Below are positions 5,418 through 11,566 of a stretch of 15,840 nucleotides of DNA, one piece after another (the stretch's first letter is position 1; each line of letters opens with the position of its first letter). A program made the translations under genes and the position numbers. The stretch comes from Nocardioides ginsengisegetis (GTDB taxonomy: Bacteria > Actinomycetota > Actinomycetes > Propionibacteriales > Nocardioidaceae). Below the pieces are notes generated by a model. The model saw only the letters and a program-made list of their open reading frames with translations, ran no database searches and was not told the DNA's origin. Where the stretch lies: contig NZ_JACGXA010000002.1 in the NCBI RefSeq assembly GCF_014138045.1, positions 1 to 15,840 of the forward strand. The letters are read 5' to 3'.

Positions 5418-5590
5418 ACCACGAGCCGTCCGATGAGCCAACCCGGCCTGCAACCCTCGTGTCCCGCAGCAAGTTCGAGTCCCTGGCGACCACGATCCAC
5501 GGCGCTGTCATCGAGTGCACCGCCGACGCCTACTTCCTCGACTACAACGGGCGGACCTACACGACGCCGCGGAAGGTCGTGGCGGCATGA
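5414..5590 (+). CDS. 58-aa hypothetical protein
   Basis: Small polar protein of unknown function with a disordered start (MNHEPSDEPTRPATLVS) and a compact, probably beta-rich C-terminal part (SLATTIHGAVIECTADAYFLDYNGRTYTTPRKV). The second half looks like a small beta-barrel or SH3-like fold but matches no family I can name. Its ATG overlaps the RNA ligase stop and its own stop overlaps the next ATG, so it is co-translated with the ligase and could be a partner of it; nothing else supports that. Confidence 0.62.
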   Translation: MNHEPSDEPTRPATLVSRSKFESLATTIHGAVIECTADAYFLDYNGRTYTTPRKVVAA

Positions 5591-5895
5591 GCGCCGACAA
5601 CTGGGGCGTCTGCCCGCAGTGCAAGGTGTCCCGCGAGCGCGACATCGCCAACACCGAGCGGGCAGTCGCCGAGACCTACGGGAAGGTGTCGGTCGAGAAG
5701 TTCGATGACGCGCGAGCCCGCCTAGAGGCAAAGCGGGCCGAGCCCATCCAGTACACGCTTCGCGAGGACTACGAGATGGGCCTCGATGAAGATGGCGAGT
5801 TCTACGTCATCTACTCCGGCGGGTGCCGCGAGTGCGGACTGACCCACAAGTTCAAGCACTCCGAGCAGGTCGACCTCACCGGCGGTGCCGCATGA
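5587..5895 (+). CDS. Zinc-ribbon-like phage protein (102 aa)
   Basis: Starts MSADNWGVCPQCK, a beginning I recognise from actinophage early proteins of unknown function. Two CxxC knuckles, CPQC (residues 9-12) and CREC (about 80-83), are separated by a long charged helical hairpin (ERDIANTERAVAETYGKV through ARARLEAKRAEP), so one zinc site is probably built from both ends of the chain. An acidic strand region (EDYEMGLDEDGEFYVIYSGG) precedes the second knuckle. It might bind nucleic acid or protein; no catalytic motif is visible. ATGA overlaps on both sides. Confidence 0.7.
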   Translation: MSADNWGVCPQCKVSRERDIANTERAVAETYGKVSVEKFDDARARLEAKRAEPIQYTLREDYEMGLDEDGEFYVIYSGGCRECGLTHKFKHSEQVDLTGGAA

Positions 5896-6068
5896 AGCGC
5901 CGGACCTACCGACTCCCCGAGAGCCAGCTGCGTCACCTCGTGGGCGTCTCCGCACTCCACGACGGCGACTGTGTCCGCTGCCCCGACCCGATCCTCGTCA
6001 ACCAGCGGGTGGTTCCGCAGGGCGACGGGTGGATCCACGCGTCCTGCGCGTCGGGAGCGGACGAATGA
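5892..6068 (+). CDS. 58-aa hypothetical Cys-containing protein
   Basis: A small basic protein starting MKRRTYRLPESQLRHLVGV. Cys residues in CVRCPDPI and HASC, with nearby His residues, suggest one zinc site (C-x2-C plus W-I-H-x2-C), typical of the many tiny zinc proteins in this array. The DGWIHASC ending resembles phage proteins whose Cys/His pairs sit after a GW dipeptide. No known function. It is held in place by ATGA overlaps with both neighbours. Confidence 0.62.
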   Translation: MKRRTYRLPESQLRHLVGVSALHDGDCVRCPDPILVNQRVVPQGDGWIHASCASGADE

Positions 6069-6556
6069 GCCGCGAGTGGAAGCCGGGCGACGTGGCGATA
6101 GTGACGAACCAGTCCGGCGAGAGTGGCCGCGCGATCCGCTTCTCTGGTTCGCCAGAGGATGGCTGGTTCGCCGAGCGCGACGGCATCGGCGGCGACCTTA
6201 CGGACGCCCGCCCCCTCGTCGTCATCGACCCCGAGAACCGCGAACAGGTCGAACGGCTGTGCAACTTGGTTGACGGCGCTTTCAACGACACCCGCATCGA
6301 TGGGACCGGGCCGACCAGTACGGAACTTGCGCAGGCCGCCCTTCGCGAGTTCGCCAACCCGACCCCGCCGAAGCCCGAGGAACCGACCGGACTCGGCGCC
6401 GTGGTCGTGGACGAGAAGGGTCGCCTCTGGGTAAACCTCACCGACCCGAAGTGCAGCACCCACACCGATCCGTGGGTCAGCGTCCACGACCCCGACCGAT
6501 GGGCCTCCTACGCGGACATCGCCGCCGTCAAGGTGCTCTCTGGTGGTGTCGCATGA
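6065..6556 (+). CDS. Hypothetical actinophage protein (163 aa)
   Basis: Function unknown. The N-terminal part (MSREWKPGDVAIVTN, about residues 1-45) reads like a small beta-barrel. A linker with helices follows (ENREQVERLCNLVDGAF and STELAQAALREFANP), then a Pro-rich hinge (PTPPKPEEP). The C-terminal region (about 120-163) has GLGAVVVDEKGRLWVNL, PWV and WASYADIAAVKVLSGGV, a pattern that recurs at the ends of actinophage early proteins, sometimes on different N-terminal parts, which points to a mobile module. No catalytic residues are evident. It overlaps its neighbours by ATGA. Confidence 0.68.
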   Translation: MSREWKPGDVAIVTNQSGESGRAIRFSGSPEDGWFAERDGIGGDLTDARPLVVIDPENREQVERLCNLVDGAFNDTRIDGTGPTSTELAQAALREFANPTPPKPEEPTGLGAVVVDEKGRLWVNLTDPKCSTHTDPWVSVHDPDRWASYADIAAVKVLSGGVA

Positions 6557-6825
6557 GCCCCGACACCTACGCCGCCCTGTTCCTGATCGCCGTCGCCGTC
6601 GGGTTCGCGCTCCCCTCGCTGCTCATCCGCGCCCTCGTCTACATCGAGGCCCGCGACAACCGCTGGCAGGCCGAGTCCGACGCCGACTTCGCAGAGCGCC
6701 GAGTCGACGAATGGTTCGCCGCTGTCGACCAGGCCGTCGCCATCACCTGCGCCGAACCCATCTACGCCGAACTCGCCGTCAAGCGGTTGCGCGCCGAGCT
6801 GGACGCGTGGGGTGAGACCGCATGA
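6553..6825 (+). CDS. Small membrane-anchored protein (90 aa)
   Basis: The first 30 residues contain one strong hydrophobic helix (YAALFLIAVAVGFALPSLLI, about residues 6-25), followed by a charged helical region rich in Arg, Glu and Ala (EARDNRWQAESDADFAERRVDEWF and onward to the end). This suggests a single-pass inner-membrane protein with a cytoplasmic coiled region. It has no lipobox or signal-peptidase site. The role is unknown; holin is unlikely because it sits among early genes and has only one helix. It overlaps both neighbours by four bases. Confidence 0.65.
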   Translation: MSPDTYAALFLIAVAVGFALPSLLIRALVYIEARDNRWQAESDADFAERRVDEWFAAVDQAVAITCAEPIYAELAVKRLRAELDAWGETA

Positions 6826-7052
6826 CCGCTCAAAGCGACGCCCACCTCAACGGAGACTGCTGGCCCTCTCAATGCCAGATCTGTCAGGCCGAGGAAGACG
6901 CCCGCGAACCACTCAGCGGCGTCTATGGCGCCTGCGCCGGCTGCGGGGCAATCGAAGCCAACCTCGTCAAGCCAACCGGCGCCCGCGACCTGTCCGCGAT
7001 CGGCGAACACCACGCCTACCCCACCGGCTACGGATGCGAGTTCTGCGCGTGA
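6822..7052 (+). CDS. Cys-rich zinc-binding protein (76 aa)
   Basis: A small protein with three Cys pairs: CQIC (about residues 18-21), CAGC (about 38-41) and CEFC near the end (72-75), plus an isolated Cys13 and His residues in GEHHAYPTGYGC. This should bind one or two zinc ions in a treble-clef or ribbon arrangement. No family named. It stands in a run of small Cys proteins next to the recombination genes, so a nucleic-acid or protein adaptor role is possible. ATG 6822 and the GTG of the next gene overlap neighbouring stops. Confidence 0.65.
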   Translation: MTAQSDAHLNGDCWPSQCQICQAEEDAREPLSGVYGACAGCGAIEANLVKPTGARDLSAIGEHHAYPTGYGCEFCA

Positions 7053-7207
7053 ACACCTACGACGACCACGACGACCTCGCTTGCCCAATGTGCTGCCGCG
7101 AGGCATGCCAGACCTGCGCCGCCCCTTGCGAACACACCGACCCCCTGTGCGTCAGGTGCTGCCGGCTCTACCACCAGAACGAACCGATCCGAGAGGACGT
7201 CGCATGA
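7049..7207 (+). CDS. Very Cys-rich mini-protein (52 aa, nine Cys)
   Basis: The GTG start at 7049 overlaps the previous stop, and the stop overlaps the ATG of the exonuclease gene. Of 52 residues, nine are Cys, arranged CPMCC, CQTCAAPC and CVRCC, with His at several positions. Two zinc sites are likely. The acidic start (NTYDDHDDL) and helical end (HQNEPIREDVA) flank the metal core. I do not recognise a family. Direct coupling to the YqaJ-type exonuclease gives it a possible accessory role, but this is only position. Confidence 0.62.
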   Translation: MNTYDDHDDLACPMCCREACQTCAAPCEHTDPLCVRCCRLYHQNEPIREDVA

Positions 7208-7881
7208 CGCTGCACATCCTGGACGTTGAGCAGGGAACGCCTCCGTGGCATGACGCTCGCCGAGGAATCGTGACCGCCTCGACCGTCGGCAAGCTACTGA
7301 CCCCCACGCTCAAGGTCGCATCCAACGACGTGTCCCGAGGCATCACCGCAACCCTCGTCGCCGAACGCATCACCGGCCACACCGAGGAAACCGGCATGAG
7401 CCCCGACATGTGGCGAGGTGTCGAGTCCGAGCCGATCGCCCGCGACCTCTACTCCGGCCACTACCAGCAGGCCGTCGAGGTCGGGTTCATGCGCCGCGAC
7501 GAAGACGACTGGACGCTCGGATACTCGCCCGATGGCCTCGTGGCTGACGACGGGCTGATCGAGATCAAGTCGCCCCGCCAGAAGACCCACCTGAACACGA
7601 TTCTGGCGAACGAGGTCCCGACGCACTACATGCCGCAGTTGCAGGCCGGGCTACTCGTCTCCGGCCGCAAGTGGATCGACTTTGTGTCCTACTGCGGCGG
7701 CCTCCCCCTCTGGGTCAAACGCGTCACACCCGACCCCGCCTGGTTCGACGCCATCACCGCAGCCTGCCAGCAGTTCGAGAAGGCCGCCGCCGAAATGGGC
7801 GCGGCCTACACCCAAGCAATCGTCGGCCTCCCCACCACGGAGCGGGTCGACTTCAACCGAGTGGAGTTGAAGCTCGCATGA
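7204..7881 (+). CDS. YqaJ / lambda-exonuclease-type recombination nuclease
   Basis: A 225-aa nuclease of the PD-(D/E)XK superfamily, expected to degrade the 5' strand of double-stranded ends so that a single-strand annealing protein can recombine phage DNA. The N-terminal QGTPPWHDARRGIVTAS matches YqaJ-type proteins. GVESEPIAR includes Glu76, which aligns with lambda Exo Glu85. The catalytic core SPDGLV-x5-IEIKSPR gives Asp110, Glu120 and Lys122. The later HYMPQLQAGLLVSGRKW is the family's conserved Q-x-Q helix, and WIDFVSYC follows. Length is normal for the family. It is chained by ATGA overlaps, and the gene two places on (8141-8680) is the likely partner protein. No RecB helicase parts are present. 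Confidence 0.9.
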   Translation: MTLHILDVEQGTPPWHDARRGIVTASTVGKLLTPTLKVASNDVSRGITATLVAERITGHTEETGMSPDMWRGVESEPIARDLYSGHYQQAVEVGFMRRDEDDWTLGYSPDGLVADDGLIEIKSPRQKTHLNTILANEVPTHYMPQLQAGLLVSGRKWIDFVSYCGGLPLWVKRVTPDPAWFDAITAACQQFEKAAAEMGAAYTQAIVGLPTTERVDFNRVELKLA

Positions 7882-8141
7882 AGCACGTCGAAGACCGTTC
7901 GGCCATCCGACCGAGGCCGCATCACTACATGAACGCGGACGGCACCTGTCACGCGGGCGACCTCATGGAGCACGGGACGCCGTTCGTCGCGCTCTACGAC
8001 GCCGAGGAACTGTGTCGCATCGTCAACGCGGAGAAGGCGGAGGCGTGGGACGAGGGCAAGTGGGCGTGCTACAGCGCCGAGCGCGAATCCCGCGACGGCT
8101 CGGCCCTCATCAACCCCTACGCCAGACACCTGGAGCACTGA
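7878..8141 (+). CDS. Hypothetical protein (87 aa) between exonuclease and its likely partner
   Basis: Unknown function. The polar start MKHVEDRSAIRPRPHHYMNAD leads into an acidic helical segment. The second half has AWDEGKWACYSAERESRDGSALINPYARH. The AWDEG...NPY arrangement also appears in the product of 12182-12745 (AWDEGVAHCEEIAG...NPYR), so the two share a short actinophage motif. The sequence has scattered Cys and His residues but no CxxC pair. Start overlaps the exonuclease stop (ATGA); its TGA overlaps the next ATG by one base (TGATG). Confidence 0.66.
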   Translation: MKHVEDRSAIRPRPHHYMNADGTCHAGDLMEHGTPFVALYDAEELCRIVNAEKAEAWDEGKWACYSAERESRDGSALINPYARHLEH

Positions 8142-8680
8142 TGCGCGTCACCATCGAAAAGAAGACCGACCAGCTCAACTATGAAGACTTCCTGGGCGGC
8201 GTGACGCGAATCGTCACCATCGCAGGAGTCAAGGCCGGCACCAAGGAGCAGCAGTACGACATCGCCATCGAAGGCGACACGCGCTTCTGGCGACCAGCCG
8301 TCACGGTCCTCAAGCAACTGGTCGACGCGTGGGGCGACGATGCTACCGAGTGGGTTGGACGCCGCGCCGAACTGTACGGCGACCCGGAGGTCTCGTTCGG
8401 CCGCGACAAGGTCGGCGGAATCAGGGTCTCTCGGCTCTCCCACATCGACGGCCCGAGGACCGCGAACCTGACGATCACCAGGGGCAAGCGCGGCAACTTC
8501 ACCGTGACACCGCTGCCTGACACGCCCACCGCACCCCCCGAGCCCACCGCCGAAGAGGTCGCCGCCTGCACCGACGTCGACCAGTTGAAGGCGATGTGGC
8601 GCAACTCCAGCCCCGAGCGTCGCCAGCAGATCGAGCAGAGGGTGGCCGACCTCAACGACGAGCCGACGGGTGACGCCTAA
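8141..8680 (+). CDS. Probable recombination/ssDNA-associated protein (179 aa), unnamed family
   Basis: Residues 1-120 form the conserved part: MRVTIEKKTDQLNYEDFLGG, FWRPAVTVLKQLVDAWGDDATEWVGRRAELYGDPEV and GGIRVSRLSHIDGPRT. It looks strand-rich and may be an OB-like fold. A Pro-rich linker (TPTAPPEPTAEE) joins a helical tail with CTDVDQLKAMWRNSSPERRQQIEQRV, a motif that also follows linkers in other phage recombination proteins. I associate this family with actinophage genes next to RecE/YqaJ or Cas4-type nucleases, where a RecT-like annealing protein is otherwise absent. A single-strand binding or annealing role is inferred from position only. ATG 8141 overlaps the previous stop by one base. 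Confidence 0.68.
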   Translation: MRVTIEKKTDQLNYEDFLGGVTRIVTIAGVKAGTKEQQYDIAIEGDTRFWRPAVTVLKQLVDAWGDDATEWVGRRAELYGDPEVSFGRDKVGGIRVSRLSHIDGPRTANLTITRGKRGNFTVTPLPDTPTAPPEPTAEEVAACTDVDQLKAMWRNSSPERRQQIEQRVADLNDEPTGDA

Positions 8681-8775
8681 TGCGCGCCCTGGTCGCGGTC
8701 GCTGCCGTGTGGCCGCTGCTCGTCGAGGTGAAGGCGTTCAGGACGGCGCTGGTGGTTGCGGGGTGGGGCGGGTGA
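8680..8775 (+). CDS. Possible 31-aa micro-protein
   Basis: ATG at 8680 overlaps the previous TAA (TAATG), and its TGA overlaps the next GTG (GTGA at 8772), so it fits the chain exactly. The product begins MRALVAVAAVWPLLVEVKAF and ends VVAGWGG, mildly hydrophobic with a possible short membrane helix. The fit of both ends is the only support; it may be a translational bridge to the HNH gene. Confidence 0.45.
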   Translation: MRALVAVAAVWPLLVEVKAFRTALVVAGWGG

Positions 8776-9260
8776 AGACCTGCTCAACGGAAGGCTGTGC
8801 GCAGCCATCGATGGCTAGGGGCCTTTGTCGGCTCCACTACGAACGGGCGACTAGGGGCTATGTCCCGCGCACTCCGGCCAGCCCACTAGATAGCTGGTTT
8901 GAGAAGACCAAAGGTTGCTGGATCTGGAAGGGCCACATCACTAGGTATGGCTACGGCCAGCTCCGCGGCAAGAAGGCACACCGCTTGGTCTATGAAGCAA
9001 TGGTCGGGCCAATCCCCGAGGGATTGGTGATCGACCACCTATGTCGCAATCGGGCGTGTGTCAATCCAGAACACATGGAGCCCGTCACCAATGAGGAGAA
9101 TCTCGACCGCGGAGCTCGCAGCCCCAGTAAGACGACTTGCCCGGTGGGGCACTCATACACGCCCGAAAACACCTACGTCTACAACGGCGCCCGCCAATGC
9201 CGGACGTGCAGGCGTGAAGCGGCGCGGCGGTATCGGGCGCGGATCGCGGAGGCGAGCTAG
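8772..9260 (+). CDS. HNH homing-type endonuclease
   Basis: A 162-aa HNH endonuclease. It starts with a small zinc motif (CSTEGCAQPSMARGLCRLHY, residues 4-23), then WIWKGHITRYGYGQL and AHRLVYEAMVGPIPEG, the HNH core VIDHLCRNRACVNPEHME with the metal-site His in IDHLC and the final Asn/His in NPEH, and a C-terminal Cys cluster (CPVGH, CRTCRREAARRYRAR). This domain order is usual for actinophage HNH proteins, many of which act as free-standing homing enzymes. Its codons are visibly less GC-biased than those of its neighbours (CTA, AGG, ACT, TTT, AAA, GAT, GGT are frequent), which suggests recent transfer. The GTG 8772 start overlaps the previous stop. It separates two nuclease genes of the recombination block. 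Confidence 0.9.
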   Translation: MKTCSTEGCAQPSMARGLCRLHYERATRGYVPRTPASPLDSWFEKTKGCWIWKGHITRYGYGQLRGKKAHRLVYEAMVGPIPEGLVIDHLCRNRACVNPEHMEPVTNEENLDRGARSPSKTTCPVGHSYTPENTYVYNGARQCRTCRREAARRYRARIAEAS

Positions 9261-9610
9261 TGACTCGCAACCGCGCCACCGCCAAGAAGGCCGGCACCGC
9301 ATGGGAGACGGCGATCGTCGGCGCGCTCGTCGCCTACGGATGGCCCCACGCTGAACGCCGACGCCTAGCGGGAGCCGCCGACAAGGGTGACATAGCCGGC
9401 ATCCCCGGCGTCGTCATCGAAGCGAAGAACACCAAGGGGTATGCGCTCGCCGAAGCTGTCGACGAAGCCAACCATGAGGCCGTCAACGCCTCCGCACCCA
9501 TCGGTGTCGCCTGGTTGAAGCGCAAGGGCAAGACCGACCCGCTCGCCGGCTACGTCGTCATGGACGGCGCGACCTTCCTGCGGCTGCTCGGAGAGGCGGG
9601 CTACCAGTGA
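9260..9610 (+). CDS. PD-(D/E)XK nuclease, Holliday-junction-resolvase-like
   Basis: A 116-aa protein with the compact restriction-endonuclease-like core seen in archaeal Hjc and phage junction resolvases. Candidate catalytic residues are Glu16 (GTAWETAIV), Asp44 (DKGDIAGIPG), Glu54 and Lys56 (VIEAKN), in the correct order for a PD-(D/E)XK site. The rest (LAEAVDEANHEAVNASAPIGVAWLKRKG) completes the alpha-beta fold. It would cut branched DNA during recombination or packaging; a VRR-NUC or other phage nuclease identity is possible. GTG at 9260 overlaps the HNH stop by one base (TAGTG), and its own stop overlaps the next GTG. Codon use returns to the GC-rich pattern here. Confidence 0.8.
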   Translation: MTRNRATAKKAGTAWETAIVGALVAYGWPHAERRRLAGAADKGDIAGIPGVVIEAKNTKGYALAEAVDEANHEAVNASAPIGVAWLKRKGKTDPLAGYVVMDGATFLRLLGEAGYQ

Positions 9611-9843
9611 CCATCGCCGCCAACCTCGCCACCCTGGCCGCCGACCTCAACGGCTGGACCAACGCCATCGACAAGGCCAGACGCGCCTACGCCCAGCACC
9701 TCAACGAGCTCGAAGCCCACACGATCTGCCGCGACTGCGACCGACCAGCCACCAGCCAAGGCCGCTGCGACCCACACCGCCGCCGCTACTGGTCCGAATG
9801 CAGCCAGCGCGCCCGCGACAAGAAGAAGGAGACCACGGCATGA
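9607..9843 (+). CDS. Small zinc-motif protein (78 aa)
   Basis: Helical N-terminal half (MTIAANLATLAADLNGWTNAIDKARRAYAQHLNELEAH) followed by a zinc-type motif: CRDCDRPATSQGRCDPH, that is C-x2-C and a later C-x2-H, then a basic tail (RRRYWSECSQRARDKKKE). This C-x2-C...GxC-x2-H pattern is common in small actinophage proteins and could contact nucleic acid; it resembles the N-terminal motif of HNH proteins without the nuclease core. The function is unknown. Overlaps of four bases on both sides place it firmly in the operon. Confidence 0.66.
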   Translation: MTIAANLATLAADLNGWTNAIDKARRAYAQHLNELEAHTICRDCDRPATSQGRCDPHRRRYWSECSQRARDKKKETTA

Positions 9844-10196
9844 CCCGCCACTGGGACCGCGACGAATCCCCATCCACTCTCACCCACGGCGAATGGCGAC
9901 TCGACCCGAAGACCCGCGTGCTCGTGTGGGTTGACGCACCGCCCGTCAAGGAAGACCCGATCGCCTGCTACGTCTGTTTTGCCACCATCTACCAGTCTTG
10001 CCGGACCATCGGCGGCAGTCGCACCAAGGACCACGCCGGACGCGCACCCCGTCTGTGCCGTTGTGGACGCGAGCCGTCCTACCGCGCTTCCTACTGCGAC
10101 ACCTGCCGACCAGAGGAGCACCGGGCACGCGCTCGAGCGAGCAAGCGACGTGTGGCTGACCGCAGGTGGGCCGAGTCTCAGCGGGAGGCGGCGTGA
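9840..10196 (+). CDS. Cys-rich basic protein (118 aa)
   Basis: The N-terminal 40 residues (MTRHWDRDESPSTLTHGEWR...) are a Trp-containing region of unknown fold. Cys motifs follow: CYVC, then an isolated Cys, CRCGREPSYRASYCDTCR, then a strongly basic helix (EEHRARARASKRRVADRRWAESQ). Two zinc sites and a nucleic-acid-binding tail are plausible. The segment LCRCGREPSYRASYCDTCRPEE is similar in style to phage proteins near HNH and replication genes. No enzyme motif is visible. ATG 9840 overlaps the previous stop; the end overlaps the next GTG. Confidence 0.66.
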   Translation: MTRHWDRDESPSTLTHGEWRLDPKTRVLVWVDAPPVKEDPIACYVCFATIYQSCRTIGGSRTKDHAGRAPRLCRCGREPSYRASYCDTCRPEEHRARARASKRRVADRRWAESQREAA

Positions 10197-10414
10197 GCGG
10201 GCAGTTCGAGGACGACGGCGACAAGATCCGCGAGCTGCTGGCCGCGCTCACCGCCGAGCGTTACCGCTCTCCCTGGTGGCGCACACCCGCCGACCACCAC
10301 CCCGCGAGCGCACCCGACGCGCTCACCGACTGGGACGACTCAGAAGCGACCTGCGCGCGACGTCGGCGGGCGATGGCAGCGGACTTCGAGCAGGAGAAGA
10401 GGGCTGCGTCGTGA
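10193..10414 (+). CDS. Hypothetical protein (73 aa)
   Basis: Polar protein starting MSGQFEDDGDKIRELLAALT, then RYRSPWWRTPADHHPASAPDALTDWDD and a basic helical end (ATCARRRRAMAADFEQEKRAAS). The WDDSEATCARRRRAMAADFE segment looks like a helical hairpin. I recognise no domain, membrane segment or zinc pair. The GTG start overlaps the preceding TGA; the end overlaps GTG 10411. Its place is shortly before the replication initiator. Confidence 0.6.
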   Translation: MSGQFEDDGDKIRELLAALTAERYRSPWWRTPADHHPASAPDALTDWDDSEATCARRRRAMAADFEQEKRAAS

Positions 10415-10566
10415 TGGGCCGACACGCGCACCCCACCCCCCACTGTCCACTGGGGATTCCGCCTGTGCTATGGGAAAATGGGGCCACAGATGAAGACGGC
10501 CCGGACGCGGAGTTGGTACCTCCGGCCGGGCCTACCGATCAGCACCAAAGGAGAGTGATCGGCTGA
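10411..10566 (+). CDS. 51-aa hypothetical protein
   Basis: GTG at 10411 overlaps the previous stop (GTGA); an ATG directly after it (10414) is an equal alternative start. The product (MMGRHAHPTPHCPLGIPPVL...) is rich in His and Pro, then acidic, and looks unstructured. Its last codons carry AAAGGAGAG, a clear Shine-Dalgarno for the next gene at 10566, so part of its reading frame may be constrained by that role. The TGA overlaps the following ATG by one base. Gene status is moderate. Confidence 0.5.
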   Translation: MMGRHAHPTPHCPLGIPPVLWENGATDEDGPDAELVPPAGPTDQHQRRVIG

Positions 10567-10703
10567 TGGCTATCTTGCCACCACCAACCCCCGGCGCGCA
10601 CGACGACGTACCTCCTTGCCCCAACTGTGGCGAGGACATCACCAGCGACTTGCACCACGACTGGTGCATCGCGCCCCTGGATCAGATCGAGGGGTGGGTC
10701 TAG
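10566..10703 (+). CDS. 45-aa zinc-knuckle protein upstream of the replication initiator
   Basis: Starts at ATG 10566 with a good Shine-Dalgarno (AAAGGAGAG) about 10 bases upstream. The product MAILPPPTPGAHDDVPPCPN continues with CGEDITSDLHHDWC, giving CPNC plus HH and Cys, enough for a single zinc site, and ends IEGWV. Unknown function. The TAG overlaps the GTG of the replication initiator (TAGTG), so it is tightly coupled to it and may aid it. Confidence 0.6.
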   Translation: MAILPPPTPGAHDDVPPCPNCGEDITSDLHHDWCIAPLDQIEGWV

Positions 10704-11566
10704 TGCCGCGCATCCGCACCATCAAGCCCGACGCGTTCCTGAGCGAATCCCTGTCGTCCGTGCCCCGTGGCACCCGCTGGACATTCGCCGGCCTCTGGAC
10801 CTACGCCGACGACAAGGGCCGAGCTCGCGACGACGCCCGACTCATCAAGGCCGCGCTCTACCCCCTCGACGACGACGTGACCCTGGCCGACGTCGCCCAC
10901 GACCTCGACCTGCTGGCCGCAATCAGCGGGATCTGCCGCTACGTCGTCGAGAACCGCAACTACCTGCACATGCCGAAGTGGCACCACCAGAAGATCAACC
11001 GCCCCACCCCCGCCAAGAGCCCCCCGTGCCCGATCCATGAGGGCGGCGGGAGCGGTCACGTACTCCCCACTGACAACTCAGTGATTAATCACGGAGGAAT
11101 CACTGAGCCCTCAACGTGGGAAAGGAAGGGAAGGGAAGGGGAAATGGAAGGGGAAGGGAACGGAGAGTCCGCGACTGACGTCGCCGACGCGCCGAAGTCA
11201 CTCGCTCTCGTGAACGACCAACGACCCGACGTTGATGGCATCTGCGAACACCTCGCCGGAGCCATCGAGGCCAACGGCAGCAAGCGACCAACCATCACCA
11301 CCAGGTGGCGTTCTGCCGCCCGCCTCATGCTCGACAAGGACGGACGCAGCGCCGACGAGATCCACGGCGCGATCGAGTGGTGCCAGCGCGACGAGTTCTG
11401 GCGGGCCAACATCCTCAGCCTGCCGACCCTCCGCGAGAAGTACGACACCCTCCGGCTCCAAGCGCAGCGCAAGAGCGCCGCCACCCCGCGACAGGCCGCC
11501 GAAGCCGAGATGTGGGAGCGCGCCTACGCCCGCGCTGAGGCTCGCGAGATCGGGGCCGAGCGATGA
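10703..11566 (+). CDS. Replication initiator / replisome organiser-like protein
   Basis: A 287-aa protein of a type widespread in actinophage replication modules. The N-terminal winged-helix-like domain (about residues 1-105) begins PRIRTIKPDAFLSESLSSV and includes TFAGLWTYADDKGRARDDARLIKAALYPLDD and YLHMPKWHHQKINRP. A low-complexity linker follows (about 106-170, rich in Gly, Glu, Ser). The C-terminal helical domain (about 171-255) ends EFWRANILSLPTLREKYDTL, resembling DnaD/phage O-type C-termini that contact the helicase or its loader. It likely binds the origin and recruits replication proteins. The linker-coding DNA holds iteron-like repeats and a polypurine tract, described separately. 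GTG 10703 overlaps the previous stop; the end overlaps ATG 11563. Confidence 0.8.
   Translation: MPRIRTIKPDAFLSESLSSVPRGTRWTFAGLWTYADDKGRARDDARLIKAALYPLDDDVTLADVAHDLDLLAAISGICRYVVENRNYLHMPKWHHQKINRPTPAKSPPCPIHEGGGSGHVLPTDNSVINHGGITEPSTWERKGREGEMEGEGNGESATDVADAPKSLALVNDQRPDVDGICEHLAGAIEANGSKRPTITTRWRSAARLMLDKDGRSADEIHGAIEWCQRDEFWRANILSLPTLREKYDTLRLQAQRKSAATPRQAAEAEMWERAYARAEAREIGAER
11068..11167. other. Candidate replication origin: iteron-like repeats plus polypurine tract
   Basis: Within the initiator's linker-coding DNA, the decamer AATCACTGAG occurs at 11098-11107, as its reverse complement CTCAGTGATT at 11077-11086, and with one change (AATCACGGAG) at 11087-11096. A partial copy CACTGA is at 11068-11073. 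The two direct copies are 11 bp apart, about one helical turn. Right after them, 11118-11167 is almost pure purine on the plus strand (only T11145 and C11161 are pyrimidines). This layout resembles the lambda origin inside gene O. Binding by the initiator is inferred. Confidence 0.6.

Noticed and set aside
8141..8680. Calling this product RecT/Bet outright
   Set aside because: Position fits, but none of the sequence signatures of RecT, Erf or Redbeta can be recognised.
9931..10410. Upstream part of the plus-strand frame ending at 10566
   Set aside because: It overlaps two coupled genes in another frame and is Arg/Pro-rich shadow; only the part from GTG 10411 is kept.
11100..11484. Minus-strand frames opposite the replication initiator
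   Set aside because: Their sequence is the complement of the purine tract and of the helical C-terminal domain; no start signal or domain supports them.
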